DNA of 64,000 nt, taken from assembly GCF_016863615.1 (NCBI RefSeq), contig NZ_BOPF01000009.1:1-64000 (forward strand), read 5' to 3'. The DNA is from Virgisporangium aliadipatigenens. Lineage in GTDB: Bacteria > Actinomycetota > Actinomycetes > Mycobacteriales > Micromonosporaceae. Below, one piece after another: positions 1 to 7,978 of this stretch. The translations under genes and the position numbers were made by a program. Position 1 is the stretch's first letter. Each line of letters starts with the position of its first letter. The notes beneath the pieces were generated by a model. It ran no database searches. It had not been told where the DNA came from and saw nothing but the letters and a program-made list of their open reading frames with translations.

Positions 1-112
1 AGCGCGCACGACGGACGCGCGACACAAATACCTACGCACCTTTCCCCATGTACGGCAACGGTTTCGGAGAAGCACCATCGACCTGTCGGAGAAACACCCG
101 CAGGGAGATGCG

Positions 113-211
113 ATGACCGACGAGGAACTGGCGGGCGTCCGGCCGGAACACATCAGCGTCCTCAGCCTCAAGTACGTCGAGGACGACCTCGAACCGCCCC
201 GCCCGGCCTGA
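113..211 (+). CDS. Tiny acidic peptide (32 aa) upstream of the GTPase
   Basis: ATG at 113 follows an AGGGAG ribosome binding site (102-107). The product is 32 aa, rich in Asp and Glu in its first half and after the centre, with a Pro/Arg tail. It lies 31 bases before the GTPase start on the same strand and is probably cotranscribed with it. Another frame running in from the window edge ends at 116 and overlaps this start as ATGA, so an upstream gene tail is possible. I recognise no family. The ribosome binding site and spacing are the only support; expression is inferred. Confidence 0.4.
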   Translation: MTDEELAGVRPEHISVLSLKYVEDDLEPPRPA

Positions 212-242
212 CCGGGACGGCACACCACGATTGGGAAAGGTC

Positions 243-1166
243 ATGGCAGGACTGAGCGACAGCGACAAGGAACGGCTACGCCAGGAGTGGGAACGCGAAC
301 TGACCCGCAAGCCGCCGACCATCGGCGTCGTCGGCGTCTCCGGTGTGGGAAAGAGTTCGACCATCAACACGATGTTCCGGACCGATCTGCCGATCAGCCA
401 CACCGTCGCCTGCACGAAGGCGGTCACCGACGTGCCGCTGCGGGTCAGGGTCACCGGCGGGCCGGGGGCCGGACGGGACGCCCGGCTGGTGGTGCGTGAC
501 GCGCCAGGGCTCGGCGAGGACGTCCGCAGGGATCCCGCCTATCTGCGGATGTACGAGGAGACGTTGCCGGAGTGCGACGTCATCCTGTGGGTCATGACGG
601 CCCGGCAGCGGGCGGTCGCCCTCGACCAGCAGTACCTGCGCCACTTCACCCACCTGCACGACCGGATCGTCTTCGGCCTGAGCCAGGTGGACCTCGTCGA
701 ACCGCGCGACTGGAAGGCCGGTTCCCTCGTGCCCTCCAAGGCCCAGGAACGGCACATCGAGCAGATCCGGGCGGACCGCGCCGAACGGCTCGGGGACGTG
801 CTCGGCCGGCCGGCGAAGGTGATCCCCTACTCGAACCATCAGGGCTTCAACCTCGAATGGCTCTTCGCCGGCGTGCTCGAGGCCTGCACCCCGGGACGGA
901 AGTGGATTTTCGAGGGCCTCCGCAACTTCCGGCTCGAGGACTGGATCCCGGCGACCCCGGCGGCACAGCCCACGCCCACGCCGGCTCCGGCACGGGAACG
1001 GGCTGCGCCCGGCGTCATGCGGCTCGGCGCCGACATCTGGCGGGTCCTCTTCGGCACCCAGGTCCCGACCACGGAGGAACTCGACCGGATGGACCGGATC
1101 GCCCGGAACCTTCGGGCGGAACGCGGCCACGCGGCGATGAAGGAGGTGCGCGATGACCACGTCTGA
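243..1166 (+). CDS. P-loop GTPase of the TRAFAC/Era-like class
   Basis: A 307-aa cytosolic GTPase. Motifs visible: G1 GVSGVGKS at residues 31-38, G3 DAPG at 86-89, a non-canonical G4 SQVD at 147-150 in place of NKxD, and a possible G5 near 197 (YSN). This resembles YfjP/HSR1-like and other stress or immunity GTPases. The substituted G4 could change guanine specificity; that is inference. A proline-rich linker (about 240-255) leads to a charged helical C-terminus. I chose ATG 243 because GGGAAAGG lies just before it; a TTG at 231 is in frame. It overlaps the next gene by 14 bases, so the two are probably translationally coupled and may interact. Confidence 0.85.
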   Translation: MAGLSDSDKERLRQEWERELTRKPPTIGVVGVSGVGKSSTINTMFRTDLPISHTVACTKAVTDVPLRVRVTGGPGAGRDARLVVRDAPGLGEDVRRDPAYLRMYEETLPECDVILWVMTARQRAVALDQQYLRHFTHLHDRIVFGLSQVDLVEPRDWKAGSLVPSKAQERHIEQIRADRAERLGDVLGRPAKVIPYSNHQGFNLEWLFAGVLEACTPGRKWIFEGLRNFRLEDWIPATPAAQPTPTPAPARERAAPGVMRLGADIWRVLFGTQVPTTEELDRMDRIARNLRAERGHAAMKEVRDDHV

Positions 1167-1353
1167 GTTCCTCGACGACGAGGACATCGCCCGGATGGAG
1201 CGCTACGTGCGGGACATGCGCCGCCGCCGCGCGCTCGGCCAGGCGATCTCCCGGGCCGACTTCGCCGCCTGGGCCTCGCACGCCGCGGCGTGGCTGCTCG
1301 ATCGGCTCGAGGACGCCTGGGACTGGGTGCGCCGGGCGCTCGGACTGGTGTGA
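1153..1353 (+). CDS. Small helical protein coupled to the GTPase
   Basis: A 66-aa protein starting inside the GTPase 3' end (AGGAGG at 1140-1145, ATG at 1153). The N-terminal half is acidic then strongly basic (an RRRR run), and the C-terminal half is rich in Trp, Ala and Leu with an amphipathic look, ending WVRRALGLV. It may be a membrane-surface or protein-binding helix. No catalytic motif and no family recognised. The overlap with the GTPase suggests a stoichiometric partner; that is inference. Confidence 0.65.
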   Translation: MTTSEFLDDEDIARMERYVRDMRRRRALGQAISRADFAAWASHAAAWLLDRLEDAWDWVRRALGLV

Positions 1354-1395
1354 ACCCGTCCCGGCGGGCAGACACCGGGCGGCACGCGCGGGAGC

Positions 1396-4300
1396 ATGGG
1401 CACTGTGGGATTGCCCGCCCGACAGCATCGGCCGGACCCGTCGTTCGTCGGGCGGGAGGACGAACTCGCGCACCTGGACCGGCGGCTGACCCAGGCCGCC
1501 GCGGGCGTGCCGTACGCCGTGCTGGTCCGGGGCGAGGCCGGCGTCGGCAAGAGCCGGCTGCTGCGCGAGTTCGCCCAGCGGGCCCGCGCCGCCGATGCCC
1601 TGGTGCTGAGCGGCTCGTGCGTCCCGCTCGGCGCCGGCGAACTGCCCTACGCACCGCTCATCGACGCCCTGCGCCGGCTGGTCCGCGAGGTCGGCGAGCC
1701 CACCCTCCTCCGGCTCGCCGCGCAGCCGTACGCCGACCTCGCCGACCTGATCCGGGACTTCAGCGACACCGTGCCCGAACCGGTCGGCGAGCCGCGTTCG
1801 CAACTGCGCATCTTCGGCGCGGTGCTGCGGCTGCTCGACCGGCTCGGCACGGACCGGCCGGTGCTGCTGACGCTGGAGGACCTCCAGTGGGCCGATCCGT
1901 CCACATTGGACCTGCTGGCCTACGTCATCCCGGCGCAGACCGACGAACGGGTGCTGGTGGTGTGCAGCTACCGCACCGGCGACCTGCCGCCACGGCATCC
2001 GCTGCGGGCGGTGGTCGCCGAACTCGCGCTGGCCCGACGGGTGGACCAGCTCGACCTGGTGCCGTTCACGCGCACCGAACTGCGGGCGTTCCTCGCGACG
2101 TTGACCGGCGCGCCGGTCGCCCCGGAAACGGCCGCCCACGTACACGAACTCTCCGACGGAAACGCCTTCTTCAGCGAGGAGCTGGTCATGGCAGGGGTGA
2201 TCGAACGCGGCGACCCCACGGCGCCGGCCGTCCGGCTGCCCGGCTCGCTGCGCGACCTCGTCCTGACCCGGTTCGAACTGCTCGGCGACGACGCCCGCGA
2301 GGTGCTGCGCATCGCCGCCGTCGCCGGCCGGCGGGTGGGCCATCGCCTCCTCGCGGGGGTGTGCGACCTGCCGGCCCGCCGGATGACGGCGGCCCTGCGC
2401 GAGTGCGTGGCACAGCACATGCTGCTGACCGATCCCGACGACGACGGCTACCTGTTCCGGCACGCGCTCGTCCGCGAGGCGGTGTACCAGGATCTGCTCC
2501 CCGGCGAGCGGGTGGAGCTGCACGCCGCGGTGGCCGCCGTCCTCACCGCCGACCGGCGCCTCGGCCGCACCGAGGACCTCACCTTCGGCGCCCAGCTCTC
2601 CTACCACTGGTACGAGGCGGGTGCGTATGCGGAGGCGCTCGCGGCCGCGGTCCGGGCCGGCGACACCGCCATCCGGGTGCGCGCCTTCCGCGAGGCCGAG
2701 CTGCAGTACCGGCGGGCGGTCGGACTCTGGTCGCGGGTACCGGATCCGGCCGCCGTCACCGGCACGACCCATGTCCGTCTCCTCGCCCGCGCCGCCGACG
2801 CGTCGCGCTGGTCGGGCCGGACAGAGCAGGCGGTCGAACTGGTCCGCGAGGCGCTGGCGGAGATCGACGCCGCCGACCGGGCCCAGGCGGGCGAACTGTG
2901 CGAGCGGCTGGGCCGCTACCTGTGGGAGGCCGCGGACACGGCCGGTTCGCAGCAGGCGTACGCCGCGGCGCTGCGCTGCCTCGCCGACGAACCGGACTCG
3001 GCGGTCTCCGCCCGCGTGCTGGCCGGCCAGGCGACGGCGGAGGTGCGCGCGGGACGCTACTCGGCGGGGCTGCGCATCGGTGTCCGGGCGGTCGAACTGG
3101 CCCGCCGGGTCGGCGCCAAGGCCGAGGAGGGGCAGGCGCTCAACACCGTCGGGGTGGCGCGCACGATGACCGGCCGGGTCGAGGAGGGCATCGCCGCGCT
3201 GCGCTCCGCGCTGCAGATCGCCGAGGCGACCGACCGGATCGAGGAACTCTTCCGCGGCTACGGCAACCTGATGCTGGCCCTGGAACACGCCGGCCGGTTG
3301 GAGGAGTCGGTGCGGGTGGCTCTCGAGGGGCTGGACCGCGCCCGCCGGCTCGGCCTGCAACACACCCGGGGCGGCGGCGTGCTCGCCAACAACGCCGGCG
3401 CCGTGCTCGCCTCGCTCGGCCGGTGGGACGAGGCGACCGCGCTCCTCGCCGACCTGGTCGAGGAACGGCCGGTGCGGGAGAGCCTGTATCCACGGCTGAC
3501 GTTGGCGGAGATCGAGGTGGGGCGGGGCCGGTTCGCCGACGCCGAACGGCATCTCGCGGCCGTTCGCGAGGAGGGCGACTCGTTGCGGGAGCCGAAGTTC
3601 GTCGCCTCGCGGCACGCGTGCGAGGCCGAGTGCGCCCTCTGGCGGCGGCAGTTCGACGACGTCGGCGCAACGGTCGCCGCCGGTCTGGCCGCGATCGGCG
3701 ACTCCGAGCAGTTCGTCCTGCTGCTGCGGCTGCACGCGCTCGGGCTGCGCGGCGCGGCCGACCGGTGGCTGCGGCTCTCGGCCCTGCACCGCGCCGGTTC
3801 GGAGGAACTGGCCCGGGTGGAGGCGGCTATCGTCGCGCACCGCGGCGCGGTCGACGCGTTGGTCGACTCGCCGGCCTGGTCCCCGCTGCCCGAGGCCCGC
3901 GCATTGCACCTGCTCTGCCTCGCCGAACGGGACCGGATCGCCGACGCGCCGGATCCGGCGAAGTGGGGCGCGGCGGCCGACGCATGGGACGCGTTCGGCC
4001 GGCCCTTTCCCGCCGCGTACGCCCGGTGGCGGCAGGCCGAGGCGGCGGTCGTCCGGCGCGACTCCGCCGTGGCGACCACCGCCGCGCGCAGCGCACACGC
4101 CGCGGCCGAACGCCTCGGCGCCGAGGCGCTGCGGGCGGAGGTCGAGTCGCTGGCCCGGCGGGCCCGCCTGGACCTGCGTGCCGGGGCCGCACCGCCGCCG
4201 CCGCGCAGACGCCCGGCCGACCCGTTCGGGTTGACCGCGCGGGAGCGGGAGGTGCTGCGCCTGATCTGCGACGGCAGCACCAACCGCCGGATCGCCCGGA

Positions 4301-4455
4301 CGCTGTTCATCGCGGAGAAGACCGCCGGCGTCCACGTGTCGAACATCCTGATGAAGCTGGGCGTGACGAGTCGCGGCGAGGCGGCCGCCGCGGCCCACCG
4401 GCTCGGCATTTTCGATCCCGATGACTCCGGCCCGAACGAGGGACCGGCACCGTGA
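1396..4455 (+). CDS. LAL-type STAND ATPase, LuxR-family regulator
   Basis: A 1019-aa signal-transducing ATPase with a DNA-binding C-terminus. An N-terminal FVGRE motif (about 17-21) opens the AAA/STAND domain, with Walker A GEAGVGKS at 46-53 and Walker B LTLEDLQWAD near 158-167. A winged-helix/lid region and then a long TPR-like helical array (about 400-930) follow. The GerE/LuxR HTH starts at LTAREREVLR near residue 946. The length is typical of LAL regulators. ATG 1396 follows GGGAG closely. It lies 42 bases after the small helical gene on the same strand and is the obvious candidate regulator of the protease genes downstream. The inducer is unknown. Confidence 0.9.
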   Translation: MGTVGLPARQHRPDPSFVGREDELAHLDRRLTQAAAGVPYAVLVRGEAGVGKSRLLREFAQRARAADALVLSGSCVPLGAGELPYAPLIDALRRLVREVGEPTLLRLAAQPYADLADLIRDFSDTVPEPVGEPRSQLRIFGAVLRLLDRLGTDRPVLLTLEDLQWADPSTLDLLAYVIPAQTDERVLVVCSYRTGDLPPRHPLRAVVAELALARRVDQLDLVPFTRTELRAFLATLTGAPVAPETAAHVHELSDGNAFFSEELVMAGVIERGDPTAPAVRLPGSLRDLVLTRFELLGDDAREVLRIAAVAGRRVGHRLLAGVCDLPARRMTAALRECVAQHMLLTDPDDDGYLFRHALVREAVYQDLLPGERVELHAAVAAVLTADRRLGRTEDLTFGAQLSYHWYEAGAYAEALAAAVRAGDTAIRVRAFREAELQYRRAVGLWSRVPDPAAVTGTTHVRLLARAADASRWSGRTEQAVELVREALAEIDAADRAQAGELCERLGRYLWEAADTAGSQQAYAAALRCLADEPDSAVSARVLAGQATAEVRAGRYSAGLRIGVRAVELARRVGAKAEEGQALNTVGVARTMTGRVEEGIAALRSALQIAEATDRIEELFRGYGNLMLALEHAGRLEESVRVALEGLDRARRLGLQHTRGGGVLANNAGAVLASLGRWDEATALLADLVEERPVRESLYPRLTLAEIEVGRGRFADAERHLAAVREEGDSLREPKFVASRHACEAECALWRRQFDDVGATVAAGLAAIGDSEQFVLLLRLHALGLRGAADRWLRLSALHRAGSEELARVEAAIVAHRGAVDALVDSPAWSPLPEARALHLLCLAERDRIADAPDPAKWGAAADAWDAFGRPFPAAYARWRQAEAAVVRRDSAVATTAARSAHAAAERLGAEALRAEVESLARRARLDLRAGAAPPPPRRRPADPFGLTAREREVLRLICDGSTNRRIARTLFIAEKTAGVHVSNILMKLGVTSRGEAAAAAHRLGIFDPDDSGPNEGPAP

Positions 4456-4479
4456 ATCCATTCTACGAAAGGCGAGAAA

Positions 4480-4743
4480 ATGACATCGGCGGAGAAGACT
4501 CCGGCGCCGCGAGGGATCCGGCTGCACGTGGGACGCTTCGACTACGCACTCGACCTGGGTGCGGAAAAAGATTCGGTAACCCTGCTCGCGGAGATCGAAA
4601 CCGCGGTCAGCTCCGGGGCGTTCGTGTCGGTTCCGGTTCTCGACGACCACGGTTGCCGGCTGACGCTTTACCTGAACGGCGCGCTGATCGATTCGTACGC
4701 GGTCGACAAAGGCCTCGGGCCTCGGCCGACCGAGTTCTCGTAG
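4480..4743 (+). CDS. Hypothetical protein, 87 aa
   Basis: The ORF starts at ATG 4480 behind GAAAGGCGAG (4467-4476). The product looks like a small single-domain alpha/beta protein: an N-terminal strand (IRLHVGRFDYALDLG), an acidic helix, then strands around VSVPVLDDHGCRLTLYLNG. There is no signal peptide or membrane segment. It lies 24 bases after the LAL regulator and is followed by a strong two-way terminator, so it is likely the last gene of the GTPase-LAL transcript. I do not recognise the family. An adaptor role in the same system is only suggested by position. Confidence 0.65.
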   Translation: MTSAEKTPAPRGIRLHVGRFDYALDLGAEKDSVTLLAEIETAVSSGAFVSVPVLDDHGCRLTLYLNGALIDSYAVDKGLGPRPTEFS

Positions 4744-4752
4744 GAATGGCGG

Positions 4753-4783
4753 GCGGATGCTCCGGTGACCCCGGGGCATCCGC
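4753..4783. terminator. Bidirectional hairpin between convergent genes
   Basis: GCGGATGC (4753-4760) pairs perfectly with GCATCCGC (4776-4783). The stem continues through a T-G wobble and CCGG/CCGG to a 5-base loop at 4766-4770, 13 pairs in all. It sits in the 43 bases between the stop of the 87-aa gene and the stop of the opposing LuxR gene, so it can serve both transcripts. There is no T-run, as is usual in actinomycetes. Confidence 0.7.
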
Positions 4784-4786
4784 GCC

Positions 4787-5239
4787 TCACATCATGCCCA
4801 GGCGCTGCGCGAGAAGCACGGTACCGAGCCGGTCGGCGGTCCCCATCTTGCGGTACAGCTTCTCCTGGTGCTTGGTCACCGTGCGCCGGGAGACGCCCAG
4901 CCGGTGCGCGATCGCCGCGGCGGTGAGCCCCTCGCCGAGCAGTCCGAGCACCTCCCGCTCCCGGGGCGTGAGCCGGGGCGCGACGGGCGCGTCCGTGCCG
5001 GGAGCCGGCCCGGCCGAGGGTGCGGGAGACGCGCCGGCCCAGACCCAGCGGCCCGCGCGGCGGGACAGCACCCCGAATTCGACACCGACCACGACGAGGG
5101 CGCGCACCACGGCGAGATCCCCGCGCGCCATCGTCCACAGCAGACGGAGGGTCTCCGGTTCGACCGGCCCACCGAGCAGTTCGACCAATTGACGATCGAC
5201 GGCCGCATCATACGGCTCGACGACGTTCACGGCTGTCAC
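4787..5239 (-). CDS. LuxR-type regulator resembling a truncated LAL (lid plus HTH)
   Basis: A 150-aa protein from GTG 5239, chosen because GGAGG lies 4 bases before it; an in-frame ATG at 5326 has no such site. The C-terminal half is a GerE/LuxR HTH (LTPREREVLGLLGEG..., recognition helix near SRRTVTKHQ). The N-terminal ~75 residues (LVELLGGPVEPETLRLLW...GRWVWAG) look like the helical lid/winged-helix piece that follows the ATPase core in LAL regulators, but there is no Walker motif. Neither a receiver domain nor an autoinducer-binding domain is present. It is transcribed divergently from the caspase gene and is well placed to control it; direct regulation is inferred. Confidence 0.8.
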   Translation of the reverse strand: MTAVNVVEPYDAAVDRQLVELLGGPVEPETLRLLWTMARGDLAVVRALVVVGVEFGVLSRRAGRWVWAGASPAPSAGPAPGTDAPVAPRLTPREREVLGLLGEGLTAAAIAHRLGVSRRTVTKHQEKLYRKMGTADRLGTVLLAQRLGMM

Positions 5240-5352
5240 GAATCCTCCATTTGAGTTCGCGATGAAAAGACGACACAACGCGGCGATCGCTGCGACCAGC
5301 ATCGCTTTCGAATGACCCGCGAACATGGGGAGAACTGCGCACGATCGACGCG

Positions 5353-5381
5353 GTGACCACCCTAGAAATCGCGCCTACGAT
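5353..5381 (+). promoter_or_regulatory. Possible promoter of the caspase-CHAT genes
   Basis: GTGACC (5353-5358), a 17-base spacer and TACGAT (5376-5381) resemble a housekeeping actinobacterial promoter. It sits about 40 bases before the caspase start. The flanking CCTAG (5361-5365) and CTAGG (5384-5388) form a short interrupted inverted repeat around the -10, a possible operator. Confidence 0.3.
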
Positions 5382-5422
5382 CCCTAGGCAGAAACGGATC
5401 GCATTCCTCCCGGAGGCACACC

Positions 5423-7975
5423 ATGGCACGACGGGCACTTCTCATCGGATCGGCGACCGGCGGACTCACCGGTGTCGCACGCGACATCGAATCCATGGGC
5501 GAACTGCTCGACGGCCGGGGATTCGAGATCCGCGAACTGACCGGCGCGAACGCCACGCGGGCGGGAATCCTCGACGGTTACGAGAAATTGATCGCCGACT
5601 GCGCTTCGCCCGACACCGCGTTCGTCTACTACAGCGGCCACGGCGGGATCGTGCGGCCGCTGGCGACCGACGCCGCGACGCCGGCCGGCGACATCCCGCG
5701 CGACCTGCAGTTCATCGTGCCGACCGACATCGAGGCGTCCACCCCGGCGGACTTTCTCGGAATCCTCGACACCGAGCTGGCGGTCCTGCTCGCCAGGCTG
5801 CTCGAGCGCACCGAGAACGCCGTCGTCATGCTCGACTGCTGCCACGCCGCGCACATGGCCCGCGATCCGCAGCTGCGGCCGCGCGCCCTGCCGCGACTGT
5901 CCTATCTGGACCTCGCCGACAACCTCGAACGCCGCCGGAAGGCGGGACTCCAGGTGGACCTGCTGCCGGCGCTCGGCAACCGGGGCGTGCGACTGGTCGC
6001 ATGCGCACCCGAGCAGTCCGCGTACGAGTACCCGAACCGGGACGGCGTCACCGCCGGCATCTTCACCGAGGCGTTCCGGGCGGCGCTGAGCGAGGCCGGC
6101 ACGGCGCCGGTCACCTGGTCGACGCTGATGCGCCGGATCCGGGACCGCACCCTGACCCTCGCCCCCGAGCAGCGGCCGGAGGTCGAGGGGAACTCCGCGC
6201 GCCTGCTCTTCGAAGTGGAGACCGCGGAGCGGACGGACGCCGTTCCGATCGCCTGGGTCGCCGGCACCCGGGCGTCGATCCCGGGCGCGGCACTGCTGGG
6301 CATCGGGGCCGGCGACCGGTTCGCCGTCATGCCCGCCGGCGCGGTGCGCGTCGACGACGCGACGACGATCGCGGTCGCGACCGTGGCGGCGGCCCGGGGT
6401 GCCGCGGCCGAGGCGATTCTGGAGTTCCGGCCGGGGCACGCCGCGGTGCCGATCGGCGCGCAGGCCCATCCGCTCAGCGCCGCCGCCCGCCGCCGTCCGG
6501 TCGCGAGCGGCGGGACGGGCCCGTTCGCCGAGCGGCTGCGGGCGGCTCTCGCGGCGGCGCCGACGCTGCGGCCGGCGGGCCCGGACGACGGCGTCCTGCT
6601 GGCCGATGTCGAGTTCACCGGCGACGCGGCGGTCATCCGGGACGCCGCCGGCCCGCTGACCCGACCGGTGCCGGCCGACGACGCGGGCATCGGGCAGCTG
6701 GTGACCATGCTCGGCCGGCTGGCCCGCTCGGCCACGCTGCGGGAGCTGGCGCCCGCCCCGGACGAGGTGCTGGACGAGGAGTTCGGCGTCGAGTGGGGAC
6801 GCGTGGTGGACGGCGCGGCGGTGCCGATGACGCCGTCGGGTGCCCTGGTGCACGCGGGCGACGCGGTGTATGTGCGACTGCGCAACGACAGCGACCGCCG
6901 GCTGTACTTCTTCGTGTTCGATCTGGGGGTGTCGGGCGTGATCGACCTGCTCACCCAGGACGATCCGTCCGGGCTGCGGATCGATCCGGGCCGCGAGTAC
7001 GTGCTCGGCGCCCGCGACGGGGTGCTCGAGGGCAGCGCGGTGAGCTGGCCGGCGGCCGTTCCGGCCGGTGCGGCCCGACCGGAGGCGCTGCTGGTCCTGG
7101 TCACCGCCGCCCGTCAGGAGCTGGCCGTGCTGCAGCAGGAGGGGATCACCGACGCCGGGTCCGCGAAGCGGTTCGAGGAGATCAGGCGGGACGGTTCCGC
7201 GCTCGAACGGGCGCTCGCCGACATCGTGCTCGGCGGCGAACGCGAGGTGGCCCGTGCCCGCGGACGGCCGGTCGTCCGCTACGCGGCGCAGCGGGTGGAG
7301 TTCCTGCTGAGCCCGTTGCCGCGGCCCACTCCGGAGGTCGCGACGTTCCTGGTCGACGAGCGGCCCGAGCGGTCGATACGGCTGCTGGGCGCCCGGGACG
7401 CCGCACCGGCCACCCCGGTGGCGATCCGCCTGCGCGAACTGGTCGTGCACCGCAACCGCGCGTGGGGCGGCAGCGACATCCGGGTCGACGCCCTGATCGT
7501 CACCGGCGGCGGCGACGGCGACGTCCCGGTGTACCGGGCGGGAACGGCGCGGTTCGGCAACGTACGCGACGGCGACCGGCTGCCGCTGGACAACCTGCTC
7601 GTCTACCACGGCCCCGCGGTCGGATACCTCGATCTCGCCTGGTGGGTGTCGCGGGACCGCACCGCGAGCCGCGCGCTCGGCGACCTGCTGGCCGAACGGC
7701 TCAACGCCGCGGAGTTCACGGCCGCCGCCGCGCAACTGGCCGGGCTGGCGGTCGCCGCGCCGCAGGCCGCCGCTGCCGTCGCGGCGGTGGGAGCGGCGGC
7801 GATCGTGGTCAACACCGCGTACCGGCTGCTGTCCGAGGCCGTCGGCGACAGCATCGGGATCTACCGCACGTCGTTCCTGGCCGGCGAGGACTTCGGGATC
7901 GGCCGGCATCCGCGCGACGGGCTGCTGCGCGCGCAGGACTTCTCCTACTCGTACGAGATCGTCGGGGTGGGCTGA
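5423..7975 (+). CDS. Caspase-family (peptidase C14) protein with C-terminal DUF4384-like region
   Basis: An 850-aa cytosolic protease. The caspase fold occupies roughly residues 1-270. Catalytic His73 lies in YYSGHGG and catalytic Cys140 in LDCCHAAH, both intact. The middle region is uncharacterised. Around residues 465-570 (AVYVRLRNDSDRRLYFFVFDLG...) it resembles DUF4384-type beta domains found behind bacterial caspases. An alanine-rich helical stretch follows near 770-800. GGAGG at 5412-5416 supports ATG 5423. The CHAT gene begins 3 bases after the stop, so the two proteases are almost certainly coexpressed. The substrate is unknown; families of this type act in conflict and programmed-death systems. 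Confidence 0.9.
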   Translation: MARRALLIGSATGGLTGVARDIESMGELLDGRGFEIRELTGANATRAGILDGYEKLIADCASPDTAFVYYSGHGGIVRPLATDAATPAGDIPRDLQFIVPTDIEASTPADFLGILDTELAVLLARLLERTENAVVMLDCCHAAHMARDPQLRPRALPRLSYLDLADNLERRRKAGLQVDLLPALGNRGVRLVACAPEQSAYEYPNRDGVTAGIFTEAFRAALSEAGTAPVTWSTLMRRIRDRTLTLAPEQRPEVEGNSARLLFEVETAERTDAVPIAWVAGTRASIPGAALLGIGAGDRFAVMPAGAVRVDDATTIAVATVAAARGAAAEAILEFRPGHAAVPIGAQAHPLSAAARRRPVASGGTGPFAERLRAALAAAPTLRPAGPDDGVLLADVEFTGDAAVIRDAAGPLTRPVPADDAGIGQLVTMLGRLARSATLRELAPAPDEVLDEEFGVEWGRVVDGAAVPMTPSGALVHAGDAVYVRLRNDSDRRLYFFVFDLGVSGVIDLLTQDDPSGLRIDPGREYVLGARDGVLEGSAVSWPAAVPAGAARPEALLVLVTAARQELAVLQQEGITDAGSAKRFEEIRRDGSALERALADIVLGGEREVARARGRPVVRYAAQRVEFLLSPLPRPTPEVATFLVDERPERSIRLLGARDAAPATPVAIRLRELVVHRNRAWGGSDIRVDALIVTGGGDGDVPVYRAGTARFGNVRDGDRLPLDNLLVYHGPAVGYLDLAWWVSRDRTASRALGDLLAERLNAAEFTAAAAQLAGLAVAAPQAAAAVAAVGAAAIVVNTAYRLLSEAVGDSIGIYRTSFLAGEDFGIGRHPRDGLLRAQDFSYSYEIVGVG

Positions 7976-7978
7976 GCG

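Noticed and set aside
48-116. Frame running in from the window edge and overlapping the first small gene
   Set aside because: Could be a gene tail, but there is too little sequence and no recognisable protein pattern, so I did not list it as a gene.
4452-5192. Plus-strand frame over the 87-aa gene and the opposing LuxR gene
   Set aside because: Arg/Ser-rich translation in the wrong frame; the 87-aa frame has the ribosome binding site and the minus strand encodes a clear HTH.
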